Shown here: positions 37,022 through 47,333 of the stretch, in pieces
How the letters are laid out: each line of letters opens with the position of its first letter
Position numbering within the stretch: the stretch's first letter is position 1
NCBI RefSeq assembly: GCF_001718415.1
Contig: NZ_CP013378.1
Coordinates: 2,294,001 to 2,358,000, forward strand
Direction of reading: 5' to 3'
DNA length: 64,000 nt
From: Burkholderia pseudomultivorans
Lineage (GTDB): Bacteria > Pseudomonadota > Gammaproteobacteria > Burkholderiales > Burkholderiaceae
The notes under the pieces: generated by a model
What the model saw: the letters and a program-made list of their open reading frames with translations, nothing else
Told to the model about the DNA's origin: nothing
Databases searched by the model: none
Position numbers and translations under genes: made by a program

Positions 37022-38320
37022 TCAGATCAGGCCGTCGAGCGGCAGGATGTCGACCGGGGCGCCCGCGTCGACTGCCGCGGTATCGTGGCCCAGGACGATG
37101 AAACAGTTGGCGGCCGCCAGCCCGCTCAGCGACGCGGAGCTCTGCGAGCCGGCCGGCGCGACCTGCCAGCCGCCGTCGGCGGCGCGCGTCGCGATGCCGC
37201 GCAGGTATTCGGTGCGGCCCGGGCGCTTCTTCAGCGCCTGCGTGCTGAGCGCCGTGTACATCGCCGGCGGCGGTACGTGCGCGCCGGCCAGCGTCAGCAG
37301 CGCGGGGCGCACGATCGCGTAGAACGTCACGGCCGAGGCGACCGGGTTGCCGGGCAGCCCGAAGAACAGCGCGTGGCCCGCGGCGCCGGCCGGGCGCGCG
37401 AGCGTGCCGCATGCGAGCGGCCGCCCGGGCCGCAGCGCGAGGCTCGCGAACCTGACGTCGCCGAGCCGCGCCATCACGTCGCGCGTGAAGTCGGCTTCGC
37501 CGACCGATACGCCGCCCGACGTGATCACCGCGTCGGCCTGCGCGGCGACGGCGTCGCGCAGCGCGGTTTCGAGCGCGGCCGGATCGTCGCGCACGATGCC
37601 GAGATCGAGTACGTCGACGTGCCGCCGTTCGAGCATCGCGACCAGCATGCCGCGATTGCTGTCATACAGCGTGCCGCGCTCGAGCGTGGCGCCCGGTTCG
37701 CGCAATTCGTCGCCGGTCGAGAATACGGCGACGCGCACGCGGCGGCGCACCGCGACGTGCGTGACGCCGAACGACGCGAGCAGGCCGAGGTCGGACGGGC
37801 GCAGGATGCGGCCCGCGGCGAGCGCGCAGGCGCCGCGCGCGAGATCCTCGCCGGCCTTGCGGCAGTTCGCGCCGCGCGCGACGTCGTGCGCGGCGAAGCG
37901 AATCGTGTCGCCGTCGACGCGCACGCGCTCCTGCGGAATCACCGTGTCGCAGCCGGCCGGCATCGGCGCGCCCGTCATGATGCGGATGCATGCGCCGGCC
38001 GGCACGGCGCCGTCGAACGGATGACCGGCGAACGCGGTGCCGGCGACGGCCAGCACGATCTCGCGCTGCGTCGGTGCGGACGGGCAGGCGCTCGCGTCGA
38101 ATGCATAGCCGTCCATCGCCGAGTTGTCGTACGCGGGCATGTCGAACGGCGCGTTCACGTCGGTCGCAAGCACGCGGTCGAGCGCGTCGCGCAGCGGCAC
38201 CGTGTCGCACGCGTCGACCGGCACCGCGAAGCGGCATGCGAGCGCCTGCGCGTCCGCGAGCGACAGCGGTGCGTCGGAATCGGGTGCGGAGCGGGAGGCG
38301 GGCGAGGATTGCGTGATCAT
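37022..38320 (-). CDS. moeA: Molybdopterin molybdenumtransferase MoeA
   Basis: About 432 aa. It inserts molybdate into adenylated molybdopterin. Domain order: PLSLADAQALACRF; VNAPFDMPAYDNSAMDGYAF (the substrate-binding Asp); then RIMTGAPMPAGCDTVIPQE; and GDELREPGATLERGTLYDSNRGML with SGGVSVGEADF. The LPGNPVASAVTFYAIVRPALL stretch ends the core domain. The start at 38320 (MITQSS) was preferred to 38380. It is followed 39 bp before by the small membrane protein gene, and preceded by mobA and moaA on the same strand. Confidence 0.94.
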   Translation of the reverse strand: MITQSSPASRSAPDSDAPLSLADAQALACRFAVPVDACDTVPLRDALDRVLATDVNAPFDMPAYDNSAMDGYAFDASACPSAPTQREIVLAVAGTAFAGHPFDGAVPAGACIRIMTGAPMPAGCDTVIPQERVRVDGDTIRFAAHDVARGANCRKAGEDLARGACALAAGRILRPSDLGLLASFGVTHVAVRRRVRVAVFSTGDELREPGATLERGTLYDSNRGMLVAMLERRHVDVLDLGIVRDDPAALETALRDAVAAQADAVITSGGVSVGEADFTRDVMARLGDVRFASLALRPGRPLACGTLARPAGAAGHALFFGLPGNPVASAVTFYAIVRPALLTLAGAHVPPPAMYTALSTQALKKRPGRTEYLRGIATRAADGGWQVAPAGSQSSASLSGLAAANCFIVLGHDTAAVDAGAPVDILPLDGLI

Positions 38321-38431
38321 CAGTCGGACTGCGCCGCAAGGCGTATCGGGTTCGTGGCCGGTGGCGCGAGAAGGGCGCATCAGCGCGGGGTCGCGAGCGG
38401 CGGGCGGCGCGCGGGAACGGTGCCGGCGCCG

Positions 38432-39049
38432 TCAGCGACGGGCAAGCGCGGCCAGTTCCTGCCAGGAGTTGGCATTGTAAAACGCACGCTCGTCGCGAAA
38501 CTCGACTTCGACCGTCTTGTGGCGTGCGTACCACGCACGCACCTTGCGGTCGCCGGCCGTGAGGCGCGCGGCGAGATCGTCGGCCAGCGACGTGCGCAGC
38601 AGCGCGAAAGTCGGCTGCGGCGCGCGCGCGTGCTGCGCATCGACGCTCACCGCCATCGCGATGTCGGCGTGCTGCGCGTCGAGCGCCGTGCGCAGCCGCG
38701 CGACGAGGTCGGCCGGCAGGAACGGCGAATCGCAGGGTGCGCACGCGACGAGCGGCGCGCGCGCCGCGCGCATGCCGGCGAGCAGCCCCGCGAGCGGGCC
38801 GGGGAAATCGGGCGTCAGATCCGGTACGACGCGCGCGTCGAACGGCGCGCCGAGCTCGGCATAGCGGTCGGGATGGCGGTTCGCGCTGATCAGCAGTTCG
38901 TCGACCTGCGGCGCGAGCCGGCGCAGCACATGCAGTGCGAGCGGCGTGTCGTCGAGCAGCTGCAGGCCCTTGTCGACGCCGTCCATGCGCGTCGCGCGCC
39001 CGCCGGCGAGCAGCAGGCCGGCGATCGACGGGGCGCGGGAAGCGGTCAT
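38432..39049 (-). CDS. mobA: Molybdenum cofactor guanylyltransferase MobA
   Basis: 205 aa. It attaches GMP to Mo-molybdopterin to give the MGD cofactor of oxidoreductases. The Rossmann-like signature LLLAGGRATRMDGVDKGLQLL is seen at 12-32. LISANRHPDRYA and PDLTPDFPGPLAGLLAGM follow, and the acidic CAPCDSPFLPADLV forms the metal site. It lies between moaA and moeA, consistent with a Moco operon. Confidence 0.92.
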   Translation of the reverse strand: MTASRAPSIAGLLLAGGRATRMDGVDKGLQLLDDTPLALHVLRRLAPQVDELLISANRHPDRYAELGAPFDARVVPDLTPDFPGPLAGLLAGMRAARAPLVACAPCDSPFLPADLVARLRTALDAQHADIAMAVSVDAQHARAPQPTFALLRTSLADDLAARLTAGDRKVRAWYARHKTVEVEFRDERAFYNANSWQELAALARR

Positions 39050-39068
39050 CGGGCGAAGGCGGCGCGCG

Positions 39069-40181
39069 TCAGCCGCCGATGTAGGACATTTCGACGCGCT
39101 TGCGCTCGCCGTCGGGCGCGTCCGCCGCCGCTGCGCTGCCGCGCAGCTGCGAATAGCGGTCGGTGCGGGCCTGCCAGATGCGGGCGATCGCGGTCGCGAT
39201 CTCGGCGTCGGTCGCGCCGCCGCGCACGAGCGCGCGCAGGTCGTGGCCGGCCGATGCGAACAGGCACAGGTACAGCTTGCCTTCGGTCGACAGCCGGGCG
39301 CGCGTGCAGTCTCCGCAGAACGCCTGCGTGACGCTCGAGATCACGCCGATCTCGCCGCTGCCGTCCGCATAGCCCCAGCGCTGCGCGGTCTCGGCCGCCG
39401 TATGCGCCTCGAGCGGCACGAGCGGGAAATGCTCGGCGATCCGCGCGACGACGTCGGCGGACGGCAGCACCTCGGTCATGTTCCAGCCGTTCGAGGTGCC
39501 GACGTCCATGTATTCGATGAAGCGCAGGATCACGCCGGTGCCGCGAAAACGCTCGGCCATCGGCAGGATCTCGCCGTCGTTCGTGCCGCGCTTGACGACC
39601 ATGTTCACCTTGACGGGGGCGAGGCCCGCGGCCTGCGCGGCGAAGATCCCGTCGAGCACGTCGGCGCTCGCGAAATCGGCGTCGTTCATGCGCCGGAACA
39701 GGGTGTCGTCGAGCGCGTCGAGGCTGACCGTCACGCGCGTGAGGCCGGCGTCCTTCAGTGCGCGCGCCTTGCGCGCCAGCAGCGAGCCGTTGGTCGTCAG
39801 CGTCAGGTCGAGCGGACGGCCGTCGCGCGTCGTCAGGCGCGCGAGACGCTCGATCAGGAATTCGAGGTTCTTGCGCAGCAGCGGCTCGCCGCCCGTGATG
39901 CGGATCTTCTCGACGCCGTGCGCGACGAAGATCCGCGCGACGCGCTCGATTTCCTCGTGCGTGAGCAGCGCGCTGTGCGGCAGGAACGGATAGTCCTTGT
40001 CGAACACCGCGCGCGGCATGCAGTACACGCAACGGAAGTTACAGCGGTCCGTCACCGAGATGCGCAGGTCGCGCAGCGGCCTGGCGAACGTGTCGGCCAG
40101 CGTGCCGTCCGGCGCGTGCGCAACGCCGGAAACGTCGGGTACGCCGCTGACGTCGGCTAGGGGAATGATGCGTCGGGACAT
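39069..40181 (-). CDS. moaA: GTP 3',8-cyclase MoaA
   Basis: 370 aa radical SAM enzyme. The N-terminal cluster Cys motif is CNFRCVYC (CxxxCxxC) and the C-terminal cluster is in [41 protein letters not shown] and [13 protein letters not shown] follow. The C-terminal tyrosine-glycine end SYIGG is the expected Gly-Gly tail. The ATG at 40181 was chosen over a TTG at 40202. It starts the Moco cluster on this strand. Confidence 0.95.
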   Translation of the reverse strand: MSRRIIPLADVSGVPDVSGVAHAPDGTLADTFARPLRDLRISVTDRCNFRCVYCMPRAVFDKDYPFLPHSALLTHEEIERVARIFVAHGVEKIRITGGEPLLRKNLEFLIERLARLTTRDGRPLDLTLTTNGSLLARKARALKDAGLTRVTVSLDALDDTLFRRMNDADFASADVLDGIFAAQAAGLAPVKVNMVVKRGTNDGEILPMAERFRGTGVILRFIEYMDVGTSNGWNMTEVLPSADVVARIAEHFPLVPLEAHTAAETAQRWGYADGSGEIGVISSVTQAFCGDCTRARLSTEGKLYLCLFASAGHDLRALVRGGATDAEIATAIARIWQARTDRYSQLRGSAAAADAPDGERKRVEMSYIGG

Positions 40182-40267
40182 GTCGAAAGAAGTGCGAGCC
40201 AAGCTTCTATTTTAGCGGGTTGCCCGCGTCGAGGCCCGGGGCGGAAACCCGCAGGCCCCGGACATGA

Positions 40268-40294
40268 AAAAGCCCCGCCGGCGGCGGGGCTTTT
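40268..40294. terminator. Terminator of rne
   Basis: GCCCCGCC (40272-40279) pairs with GGCGGGGC (40283-40290), with A/T flanks on both sides. It lies 22 bp after the rne stop on the minus strand. Confidence 0.88.
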
Positions 40295-40315
40295 CCGGGT
40301 CATGCGATGCGCCGC

Positions 40316-43300
40316 TTAGCGATGCATCGTTTCGACCTGCTGCATCGGGGTCGCATCGACCGGCGGCAGCGGCTTGCGTTCGCGCGGCGCGCGGACCGGA
40401 CGCGGCAGTCGCGCCGCGGCTTCCTGCGCCGCGCGGAACTTCTCGGCGTCCGTGTTCACCCACACGAGGCCGGCCTGCTCGAGCACGACCTCGAGGCTTG
40501 CCGAAGCAGGCGCCGGGGCGATGGCGGGCGCCGGAGCCGGTGCCGGCTCCGGTGCAGCGGCGGCCGCGACGGGCTCGACCGGCACCGCTTCGACGCGAAC
40601 CGGCTCGACAACTGCCGGTGCGGCTTCGGGTGCGACGGCCGGTGCCGGTGCGGCGACCGGCGCGGCTTGCGGCGCTTCGACTGCAGCCGGGGCTACCGGG
40701 GCTGCCGGTGCAGCCGGCACTTCGAACGCGTCGGTCGGCGAAACCGCGACCGGAGCGGGGCCGGCTTCGGCCTCGACGGCCGGTGCAGCCGGCGCCGCTG
40801 CTTCGACGACGGCGGGTTCCGCCGCCGCGACCGGTGCCGCCTCGACCGCAGCCGGTACCGGCTGGGTCTCGGCAACGACCGGAGCCACCGGCTCGGCGTG
40901 CTGTTCGACCGCTTCCGCGACGACGGCGCCTGCTGCTGCCACGGCGGCCACGGCTGCCGGAGCGGCCGCATGCGCCGGTTCGGCAGCCGGCGTCACCGCC
41001 TGCGCTGCGGCTTCGCCGTCCGTGCCTTCGGCACCGCCGGCGACTGCGCCTTCATCCTCGCGCTCGCGACGGCCGCCGCGACGGCCGCGACGGCGACGAC
41101 GGCGTTCCTCGCCGGCGGCTTCGGTGTCGGCTGCCGCATCGGCGCCGGGCAGGGCGGTTGCCGCGACCTTGTCGGCTTCGTCCTGTTCCGGATGGCTTTC
41201 GCCGCGGTTGACGGTCTCGAGCGTGGCCGCGTGCTGGGTCGGCTTGCGGCGCTCGCCGCGTTCGCGACGCTCACCGCGCTCCTGGCGCTCGCCGCGGCCG
41301 GCTGCCTCGACGGCTTCCGGCTGCTCGACGCGCTCGCGCGGTTCGCGGTTCTCGCGGGCTTCGCGCGGCTCGCGGTTTTCACGCGGCTCGCGGCCTTCAC
41401 GACCTTCGCGCTGGCCACGGCCTTCGCGGCCTTCACGGCCCTCCCGACCTTCGCGACCTTCGCGATTTTCACGCGGCTCGCGCGCTTCCTTGCCTTCGCG
41501 TTCCTGGCGCTGCGGCTGGCCGCGACCGGCTGCGGCCTGGTCGCGACCGCCTTGCGCCTGCTGGGCGTTGCCGCCACGGCGGTTGCGATTGCGATCGCCG
41601 CCGCGCTCACCGCGCTGCTCGGTCTTCTCGGTACGCTCGCCGCGGGCCGGACGGGCAGCCTGCTCCTTCGCCGGTGCCGGCGCCGGTGCGACCGGCGCGG
41701 GCGCCGGAGCCGGCGACAGGCCGAACAGCCCCTTCAGCCAGCCGACGAAGCCGCCGCTCGCCACCGGGGCGGGTGCGGGCACCGGGGCCGGTGCAACCGG
41801 TTCGGCTGCGCGTTGCGGCGCCGGGCTCGGGGCCGGACGCTCGGGCGTGATGCCCTTGACCGCGGCTTCCTGCTTCGGCTTCACGTCGGCCGCGCGCTTG
41901 CTGTAGCCGGTTTCCGACTCCAGTTCGCGCGCCGCTTCCTCGGCCATCTTCCACGAGGCGCGCGGATCGTCGAGGCGTGCGTCATCGTGGCGCAGGCGCT
42001 CGAGCTTGTAGTGCGGCGTATCGAGGTGCTTGTTCGGGATCAGCACGATGCCGACCTTGAAGCGCGACTCGATCTTGTTGATTTCCTGGCGCTTTTCGTT
42101 GAGCAGGAAGGCGGTCACCTCGACCGGCACCTGGCAGTGGATCGCCGCGGTGTTTTCCTTCATCGCTTCTTCCTGAATGATCCGCAGCACTTGCAGCGCG
42201 GACGATTCGGTGTCGCGGATGTGGCCCGTGCCGTTGCAGCGCGGGCAGGTCACGTGGCTGCCTTCCGACAGCGCCGGACGCAGGCGCTGGCGCGACAGCT
42301 CCATCAGGCCGAAGCGCGAGATCTTGCCCATCTGCACGCGCGCACGGTCGTGCTTGAGCGCGTCCTTCAGGCGCTGCTCGACCTCGCGCTGGCTCTTCGC
42401 CGATTCCATGTCGATGAAATCGATCACGATCAGGCCGCCGAGGTCGCGCAGGCGCAGCTGGCGGGCGACTTCGTCGGCCGCTTCGAGGTTGGTGCGGGTC
42501 GCCGTTTCCTCGATGTCCGCGCCCTTGGTCGCGCGGGCCGAGTTCACGTCGATCGCGACGAGCGCTTCGGTGTGGTCGATCACGATCGCGCCGCCCGAGG
42601 GCAGCGGCACCGTGCGCGAGTACGCGGTCTCGATCTGGTGCTCGATCTGGAAGCGGGAGAAGAGCGGCACGTCGTCGTGGTAGCGCTTCACCTTGCTGAC
42701 ATTGTCCGGCATCACGATATCCATGAATGCACGGGCCTGGTCGTAGATCTCGGTCGTGTCGATCAGGATTTCGCCGATGTCGGGCTGGAAATAGTCCCGG
42801 ATCGCGCGGATCACGAGGCTCGATTCCAGGTAGATCAGCATCGGCTGGCCGGGATGACCGTTTTGCGATGCCGCTTCGATCGCGCGCCACAGTTGCAGCA
42901 GGTAGTTCAGGTCCCACTGCAGTTCCTCGGCGCTGCGGCCGATGCCCGCGGTGCGGGCGATCATGCTCATGCCGTCGGGAATCTGCAGCTGCGCCATGGT
43001 CTCGCGCAGTTCCTGGCGCTCGTCGCCTTCGATCCGGCGCGACACGCCGCCGCCGCGCGGATTGTTCGGCATCAGCACGAGGTAGCGGCCGGCGAGCGAG
43101 ATGAAGGTCGTGAGGGCCGCGCCCTTGTTGCCGCGCTCCTCCTTCTCGACCTGGACGATCAGCTCCTGGCCTTCGCGCAGCGCGTCCTGGATGCGCGCGG
43201 AGCGCATGTCGACGCCTTCCTTGAAGTACTGGCGGGCGACTTCCTTGAACGGCAGGAAGCCGTGGCGGTCTTCGCCGTAGTTGACGAAGCAGGCTTCGAG

Positions 43301-43456
43301 CGACGGCTCGATGCGGGTGATGACACCTTTGTAGATATTGCCTTTGCGCTGTTCGCGCCCGGCTGTCTCGATGTCGATGTCGATGAGCTTTTGCCCGTCG
43401 ACGATGGCGACGCGCAGCTCCTCCTGCTGCGTCGCATTGAACAGCATGCGTTTCAT
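40316..43456 (-). CDS. rne: Ribonuclease E
   Basis: 1046 aa endoribonuclease and likely degradosome scaffold. The N-terminal catalytic half has an S1 domain ([19 protein letters not shown]), catalytic Asp303 (AIDVNS) and Asp346 (VIDFIDM), and the Zn-link CPRC (Cys404, Cys407) in [15 protein letters not shown]. Positions match E. coli RNase E. The C-terminal half is disordered: a repeat-rich RE(G/N/P)RE arginine/glutamate region, then Ala/Pro/Val-rich sequence, and ends MQQVETMHR. The long leader (to 44178) suggests self-regulation as in E. coli. Confidence 0.97.
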   Translation of the reverse strand: MKRMLFNATQQEELRVAIVDGQKLIDIDIETAGREQRKGNIYKGVITRIEPSLEACFVNYGEDRHGFLPFKEVARQYFKEGVDMRSARIQDALREGQELIVQVEKEERGNKGAALTTFISLAGRYLVLMPNNPRGGGVSRRIEGDERQELRETMAQLQIPDGMSMIARTAGIGRSAEELQWDLNYLLQLWRAIEAASQNGHPGQPMLIYLESSLVIRAIRDYFQPDIGEILIDTTEIYDQARAFMDIVMPDNVSKVKRYHDDVPLFSRFQIEHQIETAYSRTVPLPSGGAIVIDHTEALVAIDVNSARATKGADIEETATRTNLEAADEVARQLRLRDLGGLIVIDFIDMESAKSQREVEQRLKDALKHDRARVQMGKISRFGLMELSRQRLRPALSEGSHVTCPRCNGTGHIRDTESSALQVLRIIQEEAMKENTAAIHCQVPVEVTAFLLNEKRQEINKIESRFKVGIVLIPNKHLDTPHYKLERLRHDDARLDDPRASWKMAEEAARELESETGYSKRAADVKPKQEAAVKGITPERPAPSPAPQRAAEPVAPAPVPAPAPVASGGFVGWLKGLFGLSPAPAPAPVAPAPAPAKEQAARPARGERTEKTEQRGERGGDRNRNRRGGNAQQAQGGRDQAAAGRGQPQRQEREGKEAREPRENREGREGREGREGREGRGQREGREGREPRENREPREARENREPRERVEQPEAVEAAGRGERQERGERRERGERRKPTQHAATLETVNRGESHPEQDEADKVAATALPGADAAADTEAAGEERRRRRRGRRGGRREREDEGAVAGGAEGTDGEAAAQAVTPAAEPAHAAAPAAVAAVAAAGAVVAEAVEQHAEPVAPVVAETQPVPAAVEAAPVAAAEPAVVEAAAPAAPAVEAEAGPAPVAVSPTDAFEVPAAPAAPVAPAAVEAPQAAPVAAPAPAVAPEAAPAVVEPVRVEAVPVEPVAAAAAPEPAPAPAPAIAPAPASASLEVVLEQAGLVWVNTDAEKFRAAQEAAARLPRPVRAPRERKPLPPVDATPMQQVETMHR
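41330..41510 (-). repeat. Imperfect tandem repeats in rne coding [12 protein letters not shown] units
   Basis: On the plus strand, the stretch is a string of similar CTTCGCG/CTTCACG/CTCGCGG units of 9 and 12 bases, coding REGRE and ENREPRE repeats. It is a likely RNA-binding low-complexity region and a site of length variation. Confidence 0.6.
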
Positions 43457-44178
43457 GAACGACTCCAGGCGGCTCTACCGGCGGCGCTTCGCGGTTGTCA
43501 GTCGCGAAGACGGGGACGACGGCAGGCCGCGCCTTGTTGTGTTGTCACGAGCACGCTGGAGCGGGAACGATGGCGGGGAGAATTGCCTGAAGAGGCGCTT
43601 GGGCCCCGAACGACGGGACCGGCGGCCAAAGGGCACCTGCGAACACGGCTTCAAAGCACGGCGTCCACACACCGCACGCTGCGAAAGCGCGCTAAGCCTG
43701 AGACCGGCATTGCCACGGGCGCGCGCAATGCGTCGCGCGCGCCGACGGGCGGCAGATGCTGCGGCTTGGGCCGCAGCGGGGAGTATCGAATCCAGCCCGA
43801 CTTTCCCGCCTGGGGTGTACTTCCTTGGTTTGACGTCGCCAAGCCCCGCACGCTTCGCGGGGCCAAATCGGGCGCAACGCCGTAATTTTCGCAAACGGCA
43901 GCCTGCTCGGACGCACTTCGCGCCGTCGGGCTGCCAATCAAATTCTTTTCAACCAACTTTCCGTTACCGCGGCGCCTTGCCGACCGAATCCGCCTGTGGG
44001 CGCGATCCTTGCCGACGGGCGGCGCCGTGCGTGCAACTTGCTGCTCTCTTTGATAAGGGGCGAGCAGCAGACCCCCGGCGCAAGTAAAATGACGGTTTGC
44101 GCTTGCGCCTTGCCCGGTTGGGTCGGGGTCGGCCTTCAGGCCGCCCGCAACGTCAGGCTGGGCAAAATTATATTCAGT
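43457..44178. other. Divergent rne/rluC leader region, 722 bp
   Basis: No supported gene. It carries a long 5' leader for rne (minus) and the upstream region of rluC (plus). TAAAAT at 44085 is a -10-like match for rluC. For rne, I could not fix a promoter; AT-richer sequence at 43935-43965 (minus-strand TTGGTTGAAAAGAATTTG) is the best place to look. In E. coli the rne 5' leader folds and is cut by RNase E itself. Confidence 0.55.
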
Positions 44179-45183
44179 ATGAATGAGTTAGGCAAAATAT
44201 CCCAGAATTCGGTCGCAAGCGGCCAGGTATCGATGATCGAGATCGACGAAAGTGCGGCCGGTCAGCGTATCGACAATTTCCTGTTGCGCGTCTGTAAAGG
44301 CGTGCCGAAAAGCCATATCTACCGGATCCTGCGCAGCGGCGAAGTGCGCGTGAACAAGGGCCGGGTCGACGCGCAGTACCGGCTCGCGTTCGGTGATCTG
44401 GTGCGCGTGCCGCCGGTGCGGGTGGCGGCAGCCGATCTGGCGCGCGCCGACGCGCCCGTCGTGCCGCCCGCGCATTTCGACGTGCTGTACGAAGACGACG
44501 CGATGCTCGTGATCGACAAGCCGGCCGGCGTCGCCGTGCACGGCGGCAGCGGCGTCGCGTTCGGCGTGATCGAGCAGCTCCGGCAGGCGCGCCCGCGCGC
44601 GAAATTCCTCGAACTCGTGCACCGGCTCGACCGCGAGACCTCCGGCGTGCTGATGCTCGCGAAAAAGCGCTCGGCGCTGGTCGGCCTGCACGAGCAGATC
44701 CGCGAAAACCGGATGGACAAGCGCTATTACGCGTGCGGGCACGGCGAATGGCAGCCGGACTGGGGCCGCCGCCGCGCGGTGAAGGCGCCGCTGTTCAAGT
44801 ACACGACTCCCGAAGGCGAGCGGCGCGTGCGTGTGCAGGACGACGGGCTCGCCTCGCATACGGTGTTCAACCTGGTCGAGCGCTGGCCCGACTATGCGCT
44901 CGTCGAAGCGGAACTCAAAACGGGTCGGACCCATCAGATTCGCGTACACCTCGCGCATCTCGGCCTGCCGATCGCCGGCGACGCCAAGTACGGCGATTTC
45001 GCGCTGAACAAGGCGCTGGCCCGCGCGAACGCGCAACCGTCGCTCAAGCGCATGTTCCTGCATGCGCACCGGCTGCGGCTCGCCCATCCGCTGACCGGCG
45101 AGCCGCTGCAGTTCGATGCGCCGTTGCCGGACGAGTGCCGGCGTTTTCTTGACCAACTCAGCGCTTTGCGCGATACCGCCTGA
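44179..45183 (+). CDS. rluC: 23S rRNA pseudouridine synthase RluC
   Basis: 334 aa. An S4 RNA-binding domain opens the protein (RIDNFLLRVCKGVPKSHIYRILRSGEVRVNKGRV). The RluA/RluC catalytic motif HRLDRETSG with the essential Asp lies near residue 155. KRYYACGHGEW and GRTHQIRVHLAHLGLPIAGD complete the fold. It modifies U955, U2504 and U2580 in E. coli. The divergence from rne is conserved in many bacteria. No strong ribosome site is seen; an alternative start lies at ATG 44233. Confidence 0.95.
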   Translation: MNELGKISQNSVASGQVSMIEIDESAAGQRIDNFLLRVCKGVPKSHIYRILRSGEVRVNKGRVDAQYRLAFGDLVRVPPVRVAAADLARADAPVVPPAHFDVLYEDDAMLVIDKPAGVAVHGGSGVAFGVIEQLRQARPRAKFLELVHRLDRETSGVLMLAKKRSALVGLHEQIRENRMDKRYYACGHGEWQPDWGRRRAVKAPLFKYTTPEGERRVRVQDDGLASHTVFNLVERWPDYALVEAELKTGRTHQIRVHLAHLGLPIAGDAKYGDFALNKALARANAQPSLKRMFLHAHRLRLAHPLTGEPLQFDAPLPDECRRFLDQLSALRDTA

Positions 45184-45188
45184 ACCGC

Positions 45189-45848
45189 ATGGCCCGACAG
45201 CAATTTGATCTGATCGTCTTCGACTGGGACGGCACGCTGATGGATTCGACTGCGCATATCGCGTACAGCATCCAGGCCGCGTGCCGCGATCTCGGTCTGC
45301 CCAGGCCGTCCGACGAATCGGCCCGCTACGTGATCGGCCTCGGCCTGCGCGATGCGCTGCAGATCACGGCTCCGACCCTCGATCCGTCCGACTACCCGCG
45401 GCTCGCCGAGCGCTACCGCTATCACTATCTGCTGGACGATCAGCGCATCGAGCTGTTCGCCGGCGTGCGCGAACTGCTCGCCGAATTGCGCGACACCGGT
45501 TATCTGCTCGCGGTCGCGACCGGCAAGGGGCGCGTCGGCCTGAACCGCGTGCTCGACCAGTCGAAGCTGACGAGCCTGTTCGACGCCACGCGCTGCGCGG
45601 ACGAGACCTTCTCGAAGCCGCATCCGGCGATGCTGCAGGAATTGTCCCGCGAACTGGGGCAGGATCTGAAGCGGACCGTGATGATCGGCGACACGACGCA
45701 CGACCTGCAGATGGCCGCGAGCGCCGGGGCGGCCGGCATCGGCGTCGCGTACGGCGCGCACACCGCTGACGCGCTGGCCGCGCTGACGCCGCGCTTCGTC
45801 GCGCCGGACGTCAACGCGCTGGCCGAATGGCTGCGGGAGCACGCATGA
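45189..45848 (+). CDS. HAD-superfamily phosphatase (phosphoglycolate phosphatase-like)
   Basis: 219 aa. HAD motif I FDWDGTLMDST (nucleophile Asp) is near residue 11. Motif II is LAVATGKGR, Lys is in SKPHPAM and motif IV is VMIGDTTHDLQMA. The cap domain is alpha-helical (HAD-IA). It is likely a phosphatase for small sugar or glycolate phosphates; the substrate is unproven. It follows rluC by 5 bp and overlaps the Rieske gene by 4 bp, so the three form one unit. Confidence 0.85.
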   Translation: MARQQFDLIVFDWDGTLMDSTAHIAYSIQAACRDLGLPRPSDESARYVIGLGLRDALQITAPTLDPSDYPRLAERYRYHYLLDDQRIELFAGVRELLAELRDTGYLLAVATGKGRVGLNRVLDQSKLTSLFDATRCADETFSKPHPAMLQELSRELGQDLKRTVMIGDTTHDLQMAASAGAAGIGVAYGAHTADALAALTPRFVAPDVNALAEWLREHA

Positions 45849-46243
45849 GCGCGGTGCCCGACGCGGATGCGGTGCGCGTGTGCGCGTCCGATGCGCTGGT
45901 CGACGGCGGCGCCGGCGTGCGGGTCGACGCGACGCTGCGCGGCGAGCAGGCCGTCGTGTTCTTCGTCCGCTACGACGGCCGCGCATACGGCTACCTGAAC
46001 CGCTGCGCGCACGTGCCGATGGAGCTGGACTGGGCCGAAGGGCAGTTCTTCGAGTCGTCGGGGCTCTACCTGATGTGCGCGACGCACGGCGCGATCTACG
46101 AGCCGAACACCGGCAGGTGCGTCGGCGGCCCGTGCCGCGGCGGCCGTCTGCGGCCGGTCGAGGTCGACGAGCGCGACACGCCCGACGGGCGTGCGGTATT
46201 CTGGCTGCCCGACGCCGACCTGCGTCCCGCCACGAACGACTGA
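45845..46243 (+). CDS. Rieske 2Fe-2S protein (NirD/ferredoxin-like)
   Basis: 132 aa. Cluster ligands Cys54-x-His56 (RCAHVPMEL) and Cys78-x-x-His81 (CATHGAIY) are in the standard spacing. It has no membrane helix and no oxygenase domain, so it is a soluble Rieske carrier or regulator. It overlaps the HAD gene by ATGA and ends 12 bp before sppA. The position between a phosphatase and a membrane peptidase is unusual; the partner is unknown. Confidence 0.85.
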   Translation: MSAVPDADAVRVCASDALVDGGAGVRVDATLRGEQAVVFFVRYDGRAYGYLNRCAHVPMELDWAEGQFFESSGLYLMCATHGAIYEPNTGRCVGGPCRGGRLRPVEVDERDTPDGRAVFWLPDADLRPATND

Positions 46244-46255
46244 TCACGACTGCGC

Positions 46256-47248
46256 ATGGCCGACCAACCGAATTTCCCCGATTCCTCTTCCCGTCCCGAC
46301 AGCCGCGAGCCGAACTGGGAGCGCGCGGTGCTCGAACGCGTCGCGCTGGCCGCCGTCAAGGAGCAGCGTGCGGCGCGGCGCTGGAAGATCTTCTTCCGCT
46401 TCGCGTTCCTGGCCGTATTGGTGCTGCTCGCGTTTGCGCTGATCGATTTCTCGAGCGACGCGAAGTTCTCGTCGAGCGGGCGCCACACGGCGCTCGTGAC
46501 GATCGACGGTGAAATCGCGGCGGGCACCAACGCGAACGCCGACGACATCAATACCGCGCTCGACGCCGCATTCGACGACGACGGCACGGCCGGCGTCGTG
46601 CTGCGGATCAACAGCCCGGGCGGCAGCCCGGTGCAGGCCGGCATGGTGTACGACGAGATCAGGCGGCTGCGCGCCAAGTATCCGGACAAGCCGCTGTATG
46701 TCGTGGTGACCGACATGTGCGCCTCGGGCGGCTATTACATCGCGTCCGCGGCCGACAAGATCTTCGTGGACAAGGCGAGCATCGTCGGCTCGATCGGCGT
46801 GCTGATGGACGGCTTCGGCTTCACGGGCCTGATGGACAAGCTCGGCGTCCAGCGCCGGCTGCACACGTCGGGCGAAAACAAGGGCTTCTACGACCCGTTC
46901 TCGCCGGAGACGCCGAAGATGGATGCGCACGCGCAGGAACTGCTCGACCAGGTCCACGCGCAGTTCATCAAGGCGGTGAAGGACGGCCGCGGCAAGCGGC
47001 TGCACGAAACGCCGGACATGTTCTCGGGCCTGTTCTGGACCGGCGAGAAGAGCGTCGAGCTGGGCCTGGCCGACGGCTACGGCACGACCGACACGGTCGC
47101 GCGCGACGTGCTGAAGGCGCCGGACCTCGTCGACTATACGGTGAAGGAAAGCCTGACCAATCGCGTCGCGCGCAAGTTCGGCGCAGCGGTCGGCGGGGCG
47201 GCGATGAAGGCGCTGACGGCGACCGGCGCGTCGATCCATCTGCGTTGA
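46256..47248 (+). CDS. sppA: Signal peptide peptidase, S49 family (SppA-like)
   Basis: 330 aa. An N-terminal transmembrane helix at about 48-63 (FRFAFLAVLVLLAFAL) is followed by a periplasmic S49 domain. INSPGGSPVQAGMVYDEI is the oxyanion-loop region, the nucleophile is likely Ser157 (DMCASGGYYIASAAD), and the general base Lys209 is inferred from SGENKGFYDP. It degrades cleaved signal peptides. It matches the short single-domain form, not the 67-kDa E. coli SppA. Confidence 0.9.
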   Translation: MADQPNFPDSSSRPDSREPNWERAVLERVALAAVKEQRAARRWKIFFRFAFLAVLVLLAFALIDFSSDAKFSSSGRHTALVTIDGEIAAGTNANADDINTALDAAFDDDGTAGVVLRINSPGGSPVQAGMVYDEIRRLRAKYPDKPLYVVVTDMCASGGYYIASAADKIFVDKASIVGSIGVLMDGFGFTGLMDKLGVQRRLHTSGENKGFYDPFSPETPKMDAHAQELLDQVHAQFIKAVKDGRGKRLHETPDMFSGLFWTGEKSVELGLADGYGTTDTVARDVLKAPDLVDYTVKESLTNRVARKFGAAVGGAAMKALTATGASIHLR

Positions 47249-47333
47249 ACGGCCGAGCGGCCGCGAGCCGCTGGCTGAACGCCGGCGCCGCGGCAAACGG
47301 GCGCGCAACCCGCGCCGCAAGCCGGCGCCGCCG

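Noticed and set aside
40307..43885. Very long frames on the strand opposite rne (1192 aa, Ala/Arg-rich)
   Set aside because: These are antisense shadows typical of high-GC genes. RNase E on the other strand has all catalytic residues.
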